Below are positions 9,258 to 19,146 of a stretch of 64,000 nt of DNA, piece after piece (positions within the stretch are counted from its first letter, which is position 1; each line of letters begins with the position of its first letter). Under the pieces are notes generated by a model, which was given only the letters and a program-made list of their open reading frames with translations, ran no database searches and had not been told where the DNA came from. The translations under genes were made by a program, and so were the position numbers. This stretch comes from Romboutsia lituseburensis DSM 797 (GTDB lineage Bacteria > Bacillota > Clostridia > Peptostreptococcales > Peptostreptococcaceae), in contig NZ_FNGW01000004.1 in assembly GCF_900103615.1 (NCBI RefSeq), positions 186,001-250,000 of the forward strand. Reading direction: 5' to 3'.

Positions 9258-9306
9258 CCCTCTTCTTACTAAAAATATAATTATAACCGTAAGAAGGGGG
9301 TTTTTT
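9258..9306 (+). terminator. Terminator after mgtE overlapping the yqzL ribosome site
   Basis: CCCTCTTCTTAC pairs over 12 positions (one G-T) with GTAAGAAGGGGG, followed by six T. The 3' arm AAGAAGGGGG is also the only Shine-Dalgarno-like sequence for yqzL (ATG 9311). Confidence 0.85.
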
Positions 9307-9310
9307 AAAA

Positions 9311-9466
9311 ATGAACAATTTATGTTGGGAAGTTTTTAAAAAGACGGGTAGTATAGAAGCCTATCTGTATTTACAGGATTGTAAAAGTTTACATCAAGAA
9401 AATGAAGATATGAGGGAGATAGAAACCGACTATGATAATATTGAACACCCAGGGGATAGTACTTAA
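9311..9466 (+). CDS. yqzL: YqzL-family small protein
   Basis: A 51-residue ORF starting [19 protein letters not shown], which matches the W-x-V/I-F-x-x-T-G-x-I/V-x-x-Y-L pattern of YqzL proteins found beside recO in Firmicutes. The function is unknown. Its last 35 bases overlap the start of recO (ATG 9432) in another frame, suggesting coupled translation. The ribosome site is the 3' arm of the mgtE terminator. The tail is acidic ([16 protein letters not shown]). Confidence 0.75.
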   Translation: MNNLCWEVFKKTGSIEAYLYLQDCKSLHQENEDMREIETDYDNIEHPGDST

Positions 9467-10205
9467 AGCTGTAAGGTACGAAGAAAATGATGTAATATTA
9501 ACTTTGTTTACAAGAAAGCTTGGTAAGATTGCTGCATTAGCAAAAGGTGCGAAAAAAAATAAAAGTTCTTTGCTTTCATCTTCGCAGCTTTTCTCTTATT
9601 CAAACTACACTCTTAAAAAGCAGGGAAGTATGTACAGAGTAAGTCAAAGTGATATCATAAAAAGTTTTTATGATATTTCTTATGATATAGAAGCTTTTTC
9701 GTACGCAACTTACATTACTAAGTTAGTGGAGGGATCCACTCTTGAGAATCAAACTAACAATAGGCTGTTTATACTACTTGCCCAAACTCTACACTTGTAT
9801 ACACAACCAGATGTAGATAAAAAATATATAACTAGAGCATTTGAATTAAAGTTCTTAGATTATATAGGTTTTAAGCCAGTAGTGAATAGATGTTGTGGAT
9901 GTGGCACTAAGAATTTAGGCAAACCTACTTTTAATGTGTATGAAGGTGGAACATTGTGCAAAATATGTAGTGAAAATAGTGAAAATAACTTAGATATTGA
10001 TATAACAACTTTGAAACTAATGGAATATATATTAAGTAATGATATATTACAGTGCAGTAAAGCGAAAGTTTCAAAGTATATAACTTATGAGTTAGGTAAA
10101 ATATTAAAACAATATCTAAATATTTATGTTGACAATGTGAATTTAAAATCATTAAACTTATTACAAAGCATACAAAATAATAAGGGAGTTGATAAGGGTG
10201 AGTAG
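9432..10205 (+). CDS. recO: DNA repair protein RecO
   Basis: A 257-residue RecO recombination mediator that loads RecA on SSB-coated single strands with RecR. The N-terminal OB-fold begins [22 protein letters not shown] zinc site is seen as CCGCG...CKIC (about residues 154-183). It starts inside yqzL and overlaps the next gene's GTG by eight bases. Confidence 0.93.
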   Translation: MIILNTQGIVLKAVRYEENDVILTLFTRKLGKIAALAKGAKKNKSSLLSSSQLFSYSNYTLKKQGSMYRVSQSDIIKSFYDISYDIEAFSYATYITKLVEGSTLENQTNNRLFILLAQTLHLYTQPDVDKKYITRAFELKFLDYIGFKPVVNRCCGCGTKNLGKPTFNVYEGGTLCKICSENSENNLDIDITTLKLMEYILSNDILQCSKAKVSKYITYELGKILKQYLNIYVDNVNLKSLNLLQSIQNNKGVDKGE

Positions 10206-10803
10206 CAATATAAGTATAGAAAAGTTAGATGCAGTTACAGAAAGAGTTCCAAATGCAACTTATGCAGATGCTAAAAAAGCTCTTCTAGAATGTGATGGAG
10301 ATGTAATAGAAGCTGTAATTTTACTAGAATCACAAAAAGGATTTGGAAGTAAAACAAAACAAGCTAAAAAAACAGTAGAACAAGTATTTTCTAAAGATAA
10401 TGAAGATCTTAAAGATTTAAAAGTTCAAGTTAAAGAACTTTTAAAGAAAAGTAGTGTGATAAGAGTTATAGTTGAAAAAAATGGAAAAGTAGTAATGAAT
10501 ATACCTTTAACAGTAGGTGTTGTAGGTTTAGCACTAGGTCCATTAGTTACATTAGTTGGTTTATCGGCAGCAGTTATAGGAAAATATAACATAATGATTC
10601 AAAATGAAGATGATGGATCAATTGTCGATTTAGGAGAACTAAATGAAGAAAAACTTAATATGCTAAAACAAATGTTAACTAATACAGCAAAAGAAGTTAA
10701 AGATGTTGTAGTAGATAATAAAAAAGATGATAAAGATATAACTGACGAACTTATGAAAGAAGATGAAAGTATAACTATAAATCTAGATAAAAAAGATGAG
10801 TAG
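10198..10803 (+). CDS. UBA-like/DUF4342 domain protein
   Basis: A 201-residue protein with two parts. An N-terminal UBA-like helical bundle (about 8-48, [20 protein letters not shown]) resembles the EF-Ts/NAC type. A DUF4342-like domain (about 65-140) includes [20 protein letters not shown] and a hydrophobic hairpin. The tail is lysine/aspartate-rich. GTG 10198 is preferred over TTG 10189 because AAGGG at 10182 is then properly spaced. It overlaps recO and is probably translationally coupled. The function is unknown. Confidence 0.75.
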   Translation: MSSNISIEKLDAVTERVPNATYADAKKALLECDGDVIEAVILLESQKGFGSKTKQAKKTVEQVFSKDNEDLKDLKVQVKELLKKSSVIRVIVEKNGKVVMNIPLTVGVVGLALGPLVTLVGLSAAVIGKYNIMIQNEDDGSIVDLGELNEEKLNMLKQMLTNTAKEVKDVVVDNKKDDKDITDELMKEDESITINLDKKDE

Positions 10804-10876
10804 AATGTCAGTATTTAGCATTCACATTGACAAAAATTAAAGAATTTGATATTCTAAAAGTTAGAAAAGAACTGAT

Positions 10877-10909
10877 AAAAGGCCTTTCGTAGAAACGAAA
10901 GGCTTTTTC
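10877..10909 (+). terminator. Intrinsic terminator before glyQ
   Basis: GCCTTTCGT and ACGAAAGGC enclose an AGAA loop and are followed by TTTTTC. No T-box features are visible around it. Confidence 0.85.
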
Positions 10910-10956
10910 AAATAATAAACGATAAACGAAGTCGTAAGCTTATAGGAGGTACTCTC

Positions 10957-11832
10957 ATGAATTTTCAAAATATGATACTAACATTGCAAAATTACTGGGC
11001 TAAGCAAGGATGTATCATGATGCAACCTTATGATGTGGAAAAAGGTGCCGGAACAATGAATCCAAACACTCTTTTAAGATCGTTAGGTCCAGAACCTTGG
11101 AAAGTATGTTACGTAGAACCATCTAGAAGACCAGCAGATGGTAGATATGGTGAAAATCCAAATAGATTATATCAACATCATCAATTCCAAGTTATATTAA
11201 AGCCATCACCAGACAATATACAAGAGCTATATTTAGAAAGTTTAAAGCAAATTGGTATAGACCCAAAAGAACATGATATAAGATTTGTCGAAGATAACTG
11301 GGAGTCTACAACAGTTGGTGCTTGGGGACTTGGATGGGAAGTATGGTTAGATGGAATGGAAATTACTCAATTTACATATTTCCAACAAGTTGGAGGTATC
11401 GAGTGTGAACTTGAAACTGGAGAAATAACATATGGACTTGAAAGACTTGCTATGTACATACAAGAAGTTGACAGTGTTTATGACTTAATGTGGAATGATG
11501 AGTTAACTTATGGAGATATATTTAAGCAAGCTGAATATGAAAATTCTGTATATGCATTTGAAGCATGTGATGCGGATATGTTATTTAATTTATTTGATAC
11601 ATATGAAAAAGAAGCTACTAACCTTATAGAAAGAAACTTGGTAATACCAGCATATGATTATGTTTTAAAATGCTCTCATACATTTAATACATTAGATGCT
11701 AGAGGTGCTGTAGGAGTAAGTCAAAGAGCATCATTTATAGGTAGAGTAAGAAATATGGCAAGAAGTGTTTCTTCTGCATATGTTAAACAAAGAGAAGAAA
11801 TGGGATTCCCACTTATAAAGGAGGGTAAATAG
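10957..11832 (+). CDS. glyQ: Glycyl-tRNA synthetase alpha subunit
   Basis: A 291-residue class II catalytic subunit of the alpha2-beta2 glycyl-tRNA synthetase. It begins [19 protein letters not shown] and has the class II core with [19 protein letters not shown] (motif 1/2 region) and [12 protein letters not shown] (motif 3). Length is normal. The start has GGAGGT nine bases upstream. glyS follows after two bases. Confidence 0.97.
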   Translation: MNFQNMILTLQNYWAKQGCIMMQPYDVEKGAGTMNPNTLLRSLGPEPWKVCYVEPSRRPADGRYGENPNRLYQHHQFQVILKPSPDNIQELYLESLKQIGIDPKEHDIRFVEDNWESTTVGAWGLGWEVWLDGMEITQFTYFQQVGGIECELETGEITYGLERLAMYIQEVDSVYDLMWNDELTYGDIFKQAEYENSVYAFEACDADMLFNLFDTYEKEATNLIERNLVIPAYDYVLKCSHTFNTLDARGAVGVSQRASFIGRVRNMARSVSSAYVKQREEMGFPLIKEGK

Positions 11833-11834
11833 TA

Positions 11835-13901
11835 ATGAATAACTATCTTTTATTTGAAGTTGGAGTTGAAGAACTACCATCAAGATTTGTTGAGTCTACA
11901 TTAGGACAAATAAAAAGTAACTTAACTAAATTATTTAAAGAAAATAGAATAAACTTTAATGATATAAAAACTTATGGAACTCCAAGAAGATTAACTTTTG
12001 TAGTTGAAGGTATAAGTGATAAACAAAGTGATTTAGAAGAAGAAGTTAAAGGTCCTTCTAAAAAAATTGCAATAGATGCAGAAGGAAACTTTACAAAACC
12101 AGCACTTGGATTTATGAAAAGTAAAGGTCTTAAAGAAGAAGATGTAGTATTTAAGACTGTTGGAAAAGATGAATACATATTCGGAACTATAAGACAAGCA
12201 GGTTGTGATACATCACAAGTACTAAAAACGATACTGCCAGAAGCTGTTAAGTCTGTAGTATTCCCTAAAGCAATGCGTTGGGGTGGAAAAAATATGAAAT
12301 TTGCTAGACCTATAAGATGGATGGTAACATTATTAAATGATAATGTACTTGAAGTAGACTTAGAAGGCATAGTTTCGTCAAATGTTACTAAAGGACATAG
12401 ATTCTTAGGGAAAAGCGAGTTTGAAGTAACTTCACTTGAAGATTATTTTGCTAAATTAGAAGAAAATTATGTAATATTAGAGCAAGTGAAAAGAAAAGAA
12501 ATAATTAAAAAACAATGTATAGAAGTAGCAAAATCATTAGGTGGAGAAATTGAATTTGATGAAGATTTATTAGAAGAGGTAACTCATCTAGTAGAATATC
12601 CAACAGCATTTTATGGAGAATTCGATGCAGATTATGCTAAACTTCCAAAAGAAGTCGTAACTACACCAATGCAACAACATCAAAGATATTTCCCTGTTCT
12701 TAAAGATGGTAAGTTATTACCAAACTTTATAGCAGTTAGAAATGGTGATGATTACAAAATAGAGAATGTTAAAAAAGGTAATGAAAAAGTTTTAGAAGCT
12801 AGACTTGCAGATGCACTATTTTTCTATAAAGAAGATACTAAAAAGAGTTTAGAAAGCTATATAGAAAAATTAAAGAGTGTAGTATTCCAAGCTAAGCTAG
12901 GTACAGTTTACGATAAAACTTTAAGAATAGAAAAATTAAGTACAGATATACTTAATTTATTAGATTTATCTAATGAAAATGAAGATACAAAGAGAGCTGC
13001 AAAACTTTGCAAAGCTGACTTAGTTACAGGAATGGTATTTGAATTTACAGAACTTCAAGGGATAATGGGAAGAGAGTATGCAAAAGTTAGTGGTGAAAAT
13101 GAAGCAGTAAGTGAAGCTATATTTGAGCATTACTTACCTAGGTTTGCAGGAGATATACTTCCAAAAACAAACCCAGGTATAGCTTTATCTATAGCAGATA
13201 AATTAGATTCAATAGCAGGATTCTTTGCAATAGGTATACAACCAACTGGTTCACAAGATCCTTATGCATTAAGACGTCAAGCGTTAGGTATAATTAATAT
13301 AATAATGGATAGCAAAATAGATGTAAGCTTAAAATCATTAGTAGAGCTAGCATTAGAAAATTATACTAACATAGAGTTCAACAAAGAAGAAGTTACAGCA
13401 CAAATGATGGAATTCTTCAAAGAAAGAATCAAAAACTTATTCAGAGAATTAGGAATAAGATATGATGTTATAGATGCAGTATTAAGTTCTAATATAGATG
13501 ATATATCTGATATGAACTTAAGAGCTATAGAACTTAACAACTGGTTACAAAAAGATGAATTAGTGGAAATGTTAACAGCATTCAATAGAGTTTCTACTTT
13601 AGCTCAAAAATCTGTTTCTAGTGAAGTGTCTGAAAGTTTATTAAAAGAAGATGCTGAAGTTAAGTTATACAATGAATTTAAAGTTATCAAAGAGAAAGTA
13701 AATGAACTACTGAATGAAAAAAAATACAGCGAGTCTCTAGATTGTTTTGCATCACTTAGACCATCAATAGATGCTATGTTTGATAGTGTTATGGTAATGG
13801 ATAAGGATGAAGCTATAAAGAATAATAGATTAGGATTACTTAAACAGATATATGATACAATGTTAAGTATATGCGATTTATCTAAGATAGTTTATAAATA
13901 A
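11835..13901 (+). CDS. glyS: Glycyl-tRNA synthetase beta subunit
   Basis: A 688-residue beta subunit that binds tRNA-Gly and completes the alpha2-beta2 enzyme. It begins NNYLLFEVGVEELPSRFVE and contains PKAMRWGGKNMKFARPIRW. An HD-like region holds GIMGREYAKVSGEN, and a DALR-type anticodon domain forms the C-terminus (about 570-680). It is adjacent to glyQ and ends with a terminator. Confidence 0.97.
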   Translation: MNNYLLFEVGVEELPSRFVESTLGQIKSNLTKLFKENRINFNDIKTYGTPRRLTFVVEGISDKQSDLEEEVKGPSKKIAIDAEGNFTKPALGFMKSKGLKEEDVVFKTVGKDEYIFGTIRQAGCDTSQVLKTILPEAVKSVVFPKAMRWGGKNMKFARPIRWMVTLLNDNVLEVDLEGIVSSNVTKGHRFLGKSEFEVTSLEDYFAKLEENYVILEQVKRKEIIKKQCIEVAKSLGGEIEFDEDLLEEVTHLVEYPTAFYGEFDADYAKLPKEVVTTPMQQHQRYFPVLKDGKLLPNFIAVRNGDDYKIENVKKGNEKVLEARLADALFFYKEDTKKSLESYIEKLKSVVFQAKLGTVYDKTLRIEKLSTDILNLLDLSNENEDTKRAAKLCKADLVTGMVFEFTELQGIMGREYAKVSGENEAVSEAIFEHYLPRFAGDILPKTNPGIALSIADKLDSIAGFFAIGIQPTGSQDPYALRRQALGIINIIMDSKIDVSLKSLVELALENYTNIEFNKEEVTAQMMEFFKERIKNLFRELGIRYDVIDAVLSSNIDDISDMNLRAIELNNWLQKDELVEMLTAFNRVSTLAQKSVSSEVSESLLKEDAEVKLYNEFKVIKEKVNELLNEKKYSESLDCFASLRPSIDAMFDSVMVMDKDEAIKNNRLGLLKQIYDTMLSICDLSKIVYK

Positions 13902-13909
13902 TATAGATG

Positions 13910-13940
13910 AGGCTAAAGGGGATTAACCTTTAGCCTTATT
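13910..13940 (+). terminator. Intrinsic terminator after glyS
   Basis: AGGCTAAAGG pairs with CCTTTAGCCT. The T-tract is short (TATTATCG), so efficiency may be modest. Confidence 0.75.
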
Positions 13941-14261
13941 ATCGTTTTTAAATATAAATAAGATATATAGGTTTGTGTAAGTATATAAGTTAGGTAAAAG
14001 TATGATAAAAATTGCACAAATTAGATTTAAAATTGGTTAATATAAGCAATAATATATTATAATAGAATGTATAATAAACAATTTAGCTACATTATTTAAT
14101 AAATAAACCCCATTAATTAAGTTAAAAAACTAAATAGTGTACACTTAAAAATAAAAAGTATATAAAAAATAGAACAAAAACATTTACATGTGCATATAAA
14201 TGGATATATAATATACTATATAAGGTGCAAGTGATAAATAGTATAGCACAAATGAAAGAAG
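13941..14261. other. AT-rich intergenic leader upstream of ccpN
   Basis: This 320-base stretch has no ORF with a usable ribosome site and no tRNA. It holds one good promoter (listed separately). A nine-codon ATG-initiated frame (14252) runs across the ccpN start but has no ribosome site. Confidence 0.6.
14183..14212 (+). promoter_or_regulatory. Sigma-A-type promoter for ccpN-ppsR-ppdK
   Basis: TTTACA at 14183-14188 and TATAAT at 14207-14212 are separated by 18 bases, about 50 bases before the ccpN start. This would transcribe the three-gene unit. Confidence 0.65.
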
Positions 14262-14900
14262 GTGAGTATTATTCAACTTAATCAAAGACAATTAAAAATT
14301 ATTGATATTGTAAAAGCTAATGAGCCTATAACAAGTGAAAGTATTGCTGCTCATTTAAATGTAACTCGTGCAACATTAAGATCTGATTTGGCTATATTAA
14401 CTATGACAGGAATTCTAGACGCAAGACCGAAAGTTGGATATTTTTACTCTGGAGTTAGCGAAATTAATTTAATGAGCAACAAAATAAAAGATAAAAAAGT
14501 TGAAGATATAATGAGTATGCCTATATTAGTAAAAAAAGATATGAGCATATACGAAGTTATAGTAACAATGTTTTTAGCCGATGTAGGAAGCATCTTTATA
14601 ATAGATGATGATGAGTTTCTATGTGGAATCGTATCTAGAAAAGATTTATTAAAAGCTACAATAGGAGGGGCAGATATTAATAAAATGCCTATAGGAATGA
14701 TAATGACTAGAATGCCTAATGTAGTAACTATAACTAAGGATGAAGATATCGTATTAGCAGCTAAGAAAATAATAGAGCATGAAGTAGATTCTATACCTGT
14801 AATTGAATATGATAAGCATGACAAAACACAAGCTAAGGCTGTAGGTAGAATGTCTAAAACTAACATAACTAAGTTATTTTTAGAGTTGACTGACAATTAA
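14262..14900 (+). CDS. ccpN: CcpN-type transcriptional regulator (HTH plus CBS pair)
   Basis: A 212-residue regulator. The N-terminal winged helix (about 5-60) contains IAAHLNVTRATLRSDLAIL, followed by GILDARPKVGYFY as in CcpN/YqzB. Two CBS domains follow (about 78-135 and 145-205), which in the family sense adenine nucleotides. In Bacillus CcpN represses gluconeogenic genes. Here it lies directly upstream of ppsR and ppdK, which fits control of pyruvate/PEP interconversion. GTG 14262 aligns with the family N-terminus MSxI. Confidence 0.88.
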   Translation: MSIIQLNQRQLKIIDIVKANEPITSESIAAHLNVTRATLRSDLAILTMTGILDARPKVGYFYSGVSEINLMSNKIKDKKVEDIMSMPILVKKDMSIYEVIVTMFLADVGSIFIIDDDEFLCGIVSRKDLLKATIGGADINKMPIGMIMTRMPNVVTITKDEDIVLAAKKIIEHEVDSIPVIEYDKHDKTQAKAVGRMSKTNITKLFLELTDN

Positions 14901-14910
14901 GGAGGAATAT

Positions 14911-15747
14911 ATGGAAAATTTAATTATATATGTAATATCAGACTCTGTAGGTGAAACAGCGCAGCAAGTTACAAAGGCTGCTATATCTCAATTTAATATG
15001 AATGAAGATTATGAAATTAGGAGATTCCCTTATGTAGTAGATTCTAAATTTTTATTGGAAATACTAAATAGTGGTAAAAATGAAAATGCAATAATCGTAT
15101 ACACTTTAGTTGATGAAAATTTATTAAATACAACTAAGAGTTTCTGTGAAGAAGAAGGATTAAGCCATGTGGACTTAATGACACCCTTACTAAGAGAGAT
15201 AACAAATAAAACTAATATAAAACCTAAAAGAGAGCCTGGTATCATAAGAAAATTAGATGAAAGCTACTTCAAAAGAGTTGAAGCTATAGAATTTGCTGTT
15301 AAATACGATGATGGAAAAGACCCAAGAGGTGTATTAAAGTCAGATATTGTATTAGTTGGAATATCGAGAACATCGAAAACACCACTAAGTATGTATCTAG
15401 CTAATAAGAATATAAAGGTTGCCAATGTTCCTTTAGTTCCAGAAATACCTATACCTAAAGAGGTATTTGAAATAAATCCGAAAAAAATTATAGGTCTTAC
15501 TAATACTCCAGAGAAACTTAACATAATAAGACAAGAAAGACTTAAGGCGTTAGGATTATCGAGCAATGCAAGTTATGCTAACTTAGAAAGAATACTTCAA
15601 GAGTTAGATTATTCAGAGCAAATAATGAAAAGAATAGGATGTCCTGTAATAGATGTATCTAGCAAAGCAATAGAAGAAACAGCAGGAATTATTCTTGATA
15701 TTATGAAAGAAAATGGGTTAAGAGTGTACAAAGACGGCGAAAAATAA
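14911..15747 (+). CDS. ppsR: PPDK regulatory protein (bifunctional kinase/pyrophosphorylase)
   Basis: A 278-residue DUF299-family enzyme. It inactivates pyruvate phosphate dikinase by ADP-dependent threonine phosphorylation and reactivates it by phosphate-dependent pyrophosphorolysis. The nucleotide loop GISRTSKTPLSMYLA lies at residues 150-164, and the N-terminal strand is IIYVISDSVGETAQQV. ATG 14911 has GGAGGA just upstream. It lies 10 bases after ccpN and 36 bases before its target gene. Confidence 0.95.
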   Translation: MENLIIYVISDSVGETAQQVTKAAISQFNMNEDYEIRRFPYVVDSKFLLEILNSGKNENAIIVYTLVDENLLNTTKSFCEEEGLSHVDLMTPLLREITNKTNIKPKREPGIIRKLDESYFKRVEAIEFAVKYDDGKDPRGVLKSDIVLVGISRTSKTPLSMYLANKNIKVANVPLVPEIPIPKEVFEINPKKIIGLTNTPEKLNIIRQERLKALGLSSNASYANLERILQELDYSEQIMKRIGCPVIDVSSKAIEETAGIILDIMKENGLRVYKDGEK

Positions 15748-15783
15748 AATTCGCTAAAAATAAATTAATGGGGTGTTTAAATA

Positions 15784-18408
15784 ATGGAAGCTAAATATGT
15801 TTATAGTTTTAATGAAGGTAATAAAGAAATGAAATCTTTACTTGGAGGTAAAGGTGCAAACCTTGCTGAAATGACAAAAATAGGATTACCGGTCCCTCCA
15901 GGTTTTACAATTACTACAGATGCATGTAATGATTATTATATAAATAGTGAAACAATAAGAGATGAAATAGTAAAAGAAATAGAAAAACATTTAGAAAATC
16001 TAGAAAATAATTTAAATAAAAAATTAGGATGCCACGAAAATCCACTTTTATTATCAGTTCGTTCAGGTGCAGTATTCTCTATGCCTGGTATGATGGATAC
16101 AATATTAAACTTAGGATTAAATGATATAAGCGTACAAGCTTTATCTAAAGCAACTCAAAATGAAAGATTTGCATATGATAGTTATAGAAGATTTATACAA
16201 ATGTTCTCTGATGTAGCAATGGGAATACCTAAGTATAAATTTGAAAATGTACTAGATGATGCAAAAGAAAGTAAAGGATACAAGTTTGATACTGAATTAA
16301 CAGTAGAAGATTTAAAAGAAATAGTAAAAAAATACAAAGAAATTTATAAAAAAGAAATAAGACAAGAGTTCCCAGAAGAACCAAAGGAACAATTAATGCT
16401 TGCTATAAAGGCAGTATTTAAATCATGGAATAATCCACGTGCAACAATATATCGTAAGTTAAATGATATAGCTCATAATTTAGGAACAGCAGTAAATATT
16501 CAATCTATGGTATTTGGAAATATGGGTGAAACTAGTGGTACAGGAGTAGCATTTACAAGAAACCCATCAACAGGAGAGAATAAACTTTTTGGAGAATTCC
16601 TAATAAATGCACAGGGAGAAGATGTAGTTGCAGGAATAAGAACACCTCAAAATATATCTTCACTTAAAGATGTTATGCCAAAAGCATACGATGAATTTGT
16701 GAAAATTACTTCTATACTTGAAAATCATTATAAAGATATGCAAGATATAGAGTTTACTATAGAAAGAGAAAAATTATATATATTACAAACTAGAAATGGA
16801 AAGAGAACAGCAAGTGCATCTATAAATATAGCTGTTGACTTAGTTGATGACAAAATTATAGATGAAAAAGAAGCTTTAATGAGAATTGATCCTAAGCAAT
16901 TAGATCAATTATTACATCCAAGCTTTGAAAGTAAAGCTTTAAATCAAGCTACAGTTATAGCTAAAGGATTACCAGCATCTCCAGGTGCAGCAAGTGGAAA
17001 AGTTTACTTTAATGCTGAAGATGTTGTTAAAGCGCATGAAAAAGGTGAAGAAGCTATACTTGTAAGACTTGAAACATCACCTGAAGATATAGAAGGTATG
17101 ATTTGTGCAGAAGGTATTCTTACTGCAAGAGGTGGAATGACATCTCATGCAGCCGTTGTAGCTCGTGGTATGGGTAAATGTTGTGTTGCTGGATGTTCAG
17201 AAATCAAAGTAGATGAACATAATAAAGAAATAAGAACAGAAAATGCAGTAATACAAGAAGGTGAATATATCTCATTAGACGGTTCAACAGGTTGTGTATA
17301 TATAGGAGCTGTTGAAAAAACAGACGTATCATTAACAGGTAACTTTGAGGTGTTAATGACATGGGTAGATAAATATAGAGATATGATGGTAAGAACAAAT
17401 GCGGATAATCCAAGAGATGCTGCTTGTGCAGTTAAATTTGGAGCTGAAGGAATAGGATTATGTAGAACTGAGCATATGTTCTTTGAAGAAGATAGAATAC
17501 CAGCAGTAAGAGAAATGATACTATCAAAAACATTAGAACAAAGAGTAGTTGCACTAGAAAAATTATTACCAATGCAAAGAAAAGATTTCTTTGAAATATT
17601 TAAAGTTATGGATGGTAAATGTGTAAATATAAGACTACTAGATCCACCATTACATGAATTCTTACCTCATGATGAAGAATCTATAAATAGCTTAGCTAAT
17701 ATAATGAAACTAGATCCTAGTGAGATAAAAAGAAGAATAGTAGATTTAGATGAGTTTAACCCTATGCTTGGACATAGAGGGTGTAGATTAGCAATAACAT
17801 TCCCAGAAATATATGATATGCAAGCTAAGGCTATAATACAAGGTGCAATACAAGCAACTAAAGAAGGTGTAAAAGTAATACCTGAAATAATGATACCTTT
17901 AGTTGGTGAAGTAAAAGAATTAAAAGTAATAAGAGAAATGATAAAAGAAACTATAGATAATATAATAGCACAAGAAGGCTTAAAAATAGATTATACGATA
18001 GGAACAATGATAGAAATACCTAGAGCTTGTTTAACTGCTGATGAAATAGCTCAAGAAGCAGACTTCTTTAGCTTTGGTACTAATGACTTAACTCAAATGA
18101 CTTTTGGATATTCAAGAGATGATGCAGGCAAGTTCTTAGGAGAATATGTAAATAGAGAGTTATTAGAGAAAGATCCATTTGAGGTATTAGATCAAAAAGG
18201 TGTTGGAAAATTAGTTGAAATGGGTGTTAAATTAGGAAAAAGCGCTAAACCAAATTTAAAACTAGGTATATGTGGAGAACATGGAGGAGAACCTTCAACA
18301 GTAGAATTTTGCTATAATTTAGGACTTAACTATGTATCTTGCTCACCATTTAGAGTTCCAATAGCAAGACTTGCAGCAGCTCAAGCAGCAATTAAAAAAA
18401 ATAAATAA
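15784..18408 (+). CDS. ppdK: Pyruvate, phosphate dikinase
   Basis: An 874-residue, full-length enzyme that interconverts pyruvate + ATP + Pi with PEP + AMP + PPi. The ATP-grasp domain is N-terminal (KGANLAEMTKIGLPVPPGF). The swivelling phosphohistidine domain carries GGMTSHAAVVARGMGK, with the active His near residue 455 and the adjacent Thr being the PpsR target. The PEP-binding TIM barrel is C-terminal, with GICGEHGGEPS holding the catalytic Cys. In anaerobes using PPi the enzyme can run in either direction. A strong terminator follows. Confidence 0.97.
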   Translation: MEAKYVYSFNEGNKEMKSLLGGKGANLAEMTKIGLPVPPGFTITTDACNDYYINSETIRDEIVKEIEKHLENLENNLNKKLGCHENPLLLSVRSGAVFSMPGMMDTILNLGLNDISVQALSKATQNERFAYDSYRRFIQMFSDVAMGIPKYKFENVLDDAKESKGYKFDTELTVEDLKEIVKKYKEIYKKEIRQEFPEEPKEQLMLAIKAVFKSWNNPRATIYRKLNDIAHNLGTAVNIQSMVFGNMGETSGTGVAFTRNPSTGENKLFGEFLINAQGEDVVAGIRTPQNISSLKDVMPKAYDEFVKITSILENHYKDMQDIEFTIEREKLYILQTRNGKRTASASINIAVDLVDDKIIDEKEALMRIDPKQLDQLLHPSFESKALNQATVIAKGLPASPGAASGKVYFNAEDVVKAHEKGEEAILVRLETSPEDIEGMICAEGILTARGGMTSHAAVVARGMGKCCVAGCSEIKVDEHNKEIRTENAVIQEGEYISLDGSTGCVYIGAVEKTDVSLTGNFEVLMTWVDKYRDMMVRTNADNPRDAACAVKFGAEGIGLCRTEHMFFEEDRIPAVREMILSKTLEQRVVALEKLLPMQRKDFFEIFKVMDGKCVNIRLLDPPLHEFLPHDEESINSLANIMKLDPSEIKRRIVDLDEFNPMLGHRGCRLAITFPEIYDMQAKAIIQGAIQATKEGVKVIPEIMIPLVGEVKELKVIREMIKETIDNIIAQEGLKIDYTIGTMIEIPRACLTADEIAQEADFFSFGTNDLTQMTFGYSRDDAGKFLGEYVNRELLEKDPFEVLDQKGVGKLVEMGVKLGKSAKPNLKLGICGEHGGEPSTVEFCYNLGLNYVSCSPFRVPIARLAAAQAAIKKNK

Positions 18409-18423
18409 GTTTAAATAAAAAAT

Positions 18424-18480
18424 AAATCTCTTACTTAATATAAACATAGTTAAAATGTTTAGTTAGGTAAGAGATTTTTT
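18424..18480 (+). terminator. Intrinsic terminator after ppdK
   Basis: AAATCTCTTAC pairs with GTAAGAGATTT, with a small inner hairpin between the arms, and is followed by a T-run. Confidence 0.85.
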
Positions 18481-18573
18481 AGTTATATTAAATTTTCACA
18501 TATAGCTCATATATTGCATATTATATATTGAAATGTTTTGAAATTTAGTTATATATAGAATGGGGGGAATAAT

Positions 18574-18822
18574 ATGACTAAATGTCCAAGGTGCGGGAAA
18601 GAGGTATCTTCAAGACCAGGAACTATATGTCCTAGATGTGGATTAAAAGTATATGAAGCTAATGAGAAAATTAGATGTCCAGAACCAAATTGTAAAGCTT
18701 TGGTTTCTAAAAAATTAGAATACTGTCCAAAGTGTGGTTGTAAATTAAAAAACTATAATTTTTCTGATTTTATTAAGATGGCAAGATGTAAAATTGATGA
18801 AAGTTTAAATCAAAAAGAATAA
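18574..18822 (+). CDS. Small zinc-ribbon protein
   Basis: An 82-residue protein with three Cys-pair units: CPRCGKE, CPRCGLK and CPEPNC...CPKCGCK. These should form two zinc ribbons. No other domain is visible and the function is unknown. The ribosome site is GGGGGGAATAA directly before ATG 18574. That site includes GGGGAATAA (18564-18572), which is complementary to the candidate RNA at 36692-36820. It is a single gene between terminators. Confidence 0.7.
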   Translation: MTKCPRCGKEVSSRPGTICPRCGLKVYEANEKIRCPEPNCKALVSKKLEYCPKCGCKLKNYNFSDFIKMARCKIDESLNQKE

Positions 18823-18850
18823 AGGTTGCTAATTTTTAGCAACCTTTTTT
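18821..18850 (+). terminator. Intrinsic terminator after the zinc-ribbon gene
   Basis: AAAGGTTGCTAA and its complement enclose TTT and are followed by a T-run. Confidence 0.88.
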
Positions 18851-18867
18851 ATAATTCTAGTAATTAT

Positions 18868-18953
18868 AAGTTATCCATTTAGGATAATATTCTTATAAAA
18901 TAGAATTTCAACAAAATCATCTTTAAAAATTTTAGATTAAGATTTTGTTTTAA
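18868..18953 (+). other. Two unexplained hairpins in the zinc-ribbon/topB gap
   Basis: In the 280-base gap between the zinc-ribbon terminator and topB lie TTATCC...GGATAA (about 18871-18887) and AACAAAATC...GATTTTGTT (18910-18949), the latter with a nested ATCT/AGAT and a short T-run. They could belong to a small RNA or a secondary terminator. No ORF with a ribosome site is visible here. Confidence 0.35.
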
Positions 18954-19114
18954 TATAGAAGTGAATAATTATAGGCTAATTTAGTATTTCGAATTCTTAT
19001 TTATAAATAAACAAGATATATATTTAAGGTAGGATTAAATATATGAAAAGAAATATTTTACTACTACAATAATAATATGAATTTTTTTTAATAAGGTTAC
19101 TAATTTTTTGAAAA

Positions 19115-19146
19115 ATTAAAAAAAGAAACTACTTTGTAGTTTCTTT
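19115..19146 (-). terminator. Terminator of topB overlapping its stop codon
   Basis: Read on the minus strand, AAAGAAACTAC and GTAGTTTCTTT enclose a three-base loop and are followed by seven T. The hairpin includes the topB TAG. Confidence 0.85.

Noticed and set aside
10804-10956. T-box leader for glyQS
   Set aside because: The region is too short and has no T-box sequence or specifier stem; only an ordinary terminator is present.
14252-14281. Nine-codon leader peptide before ccpN
   Set aside because: It has no ribosome site and no attenuator structure; the overlap with the ccpN start is probably chance.
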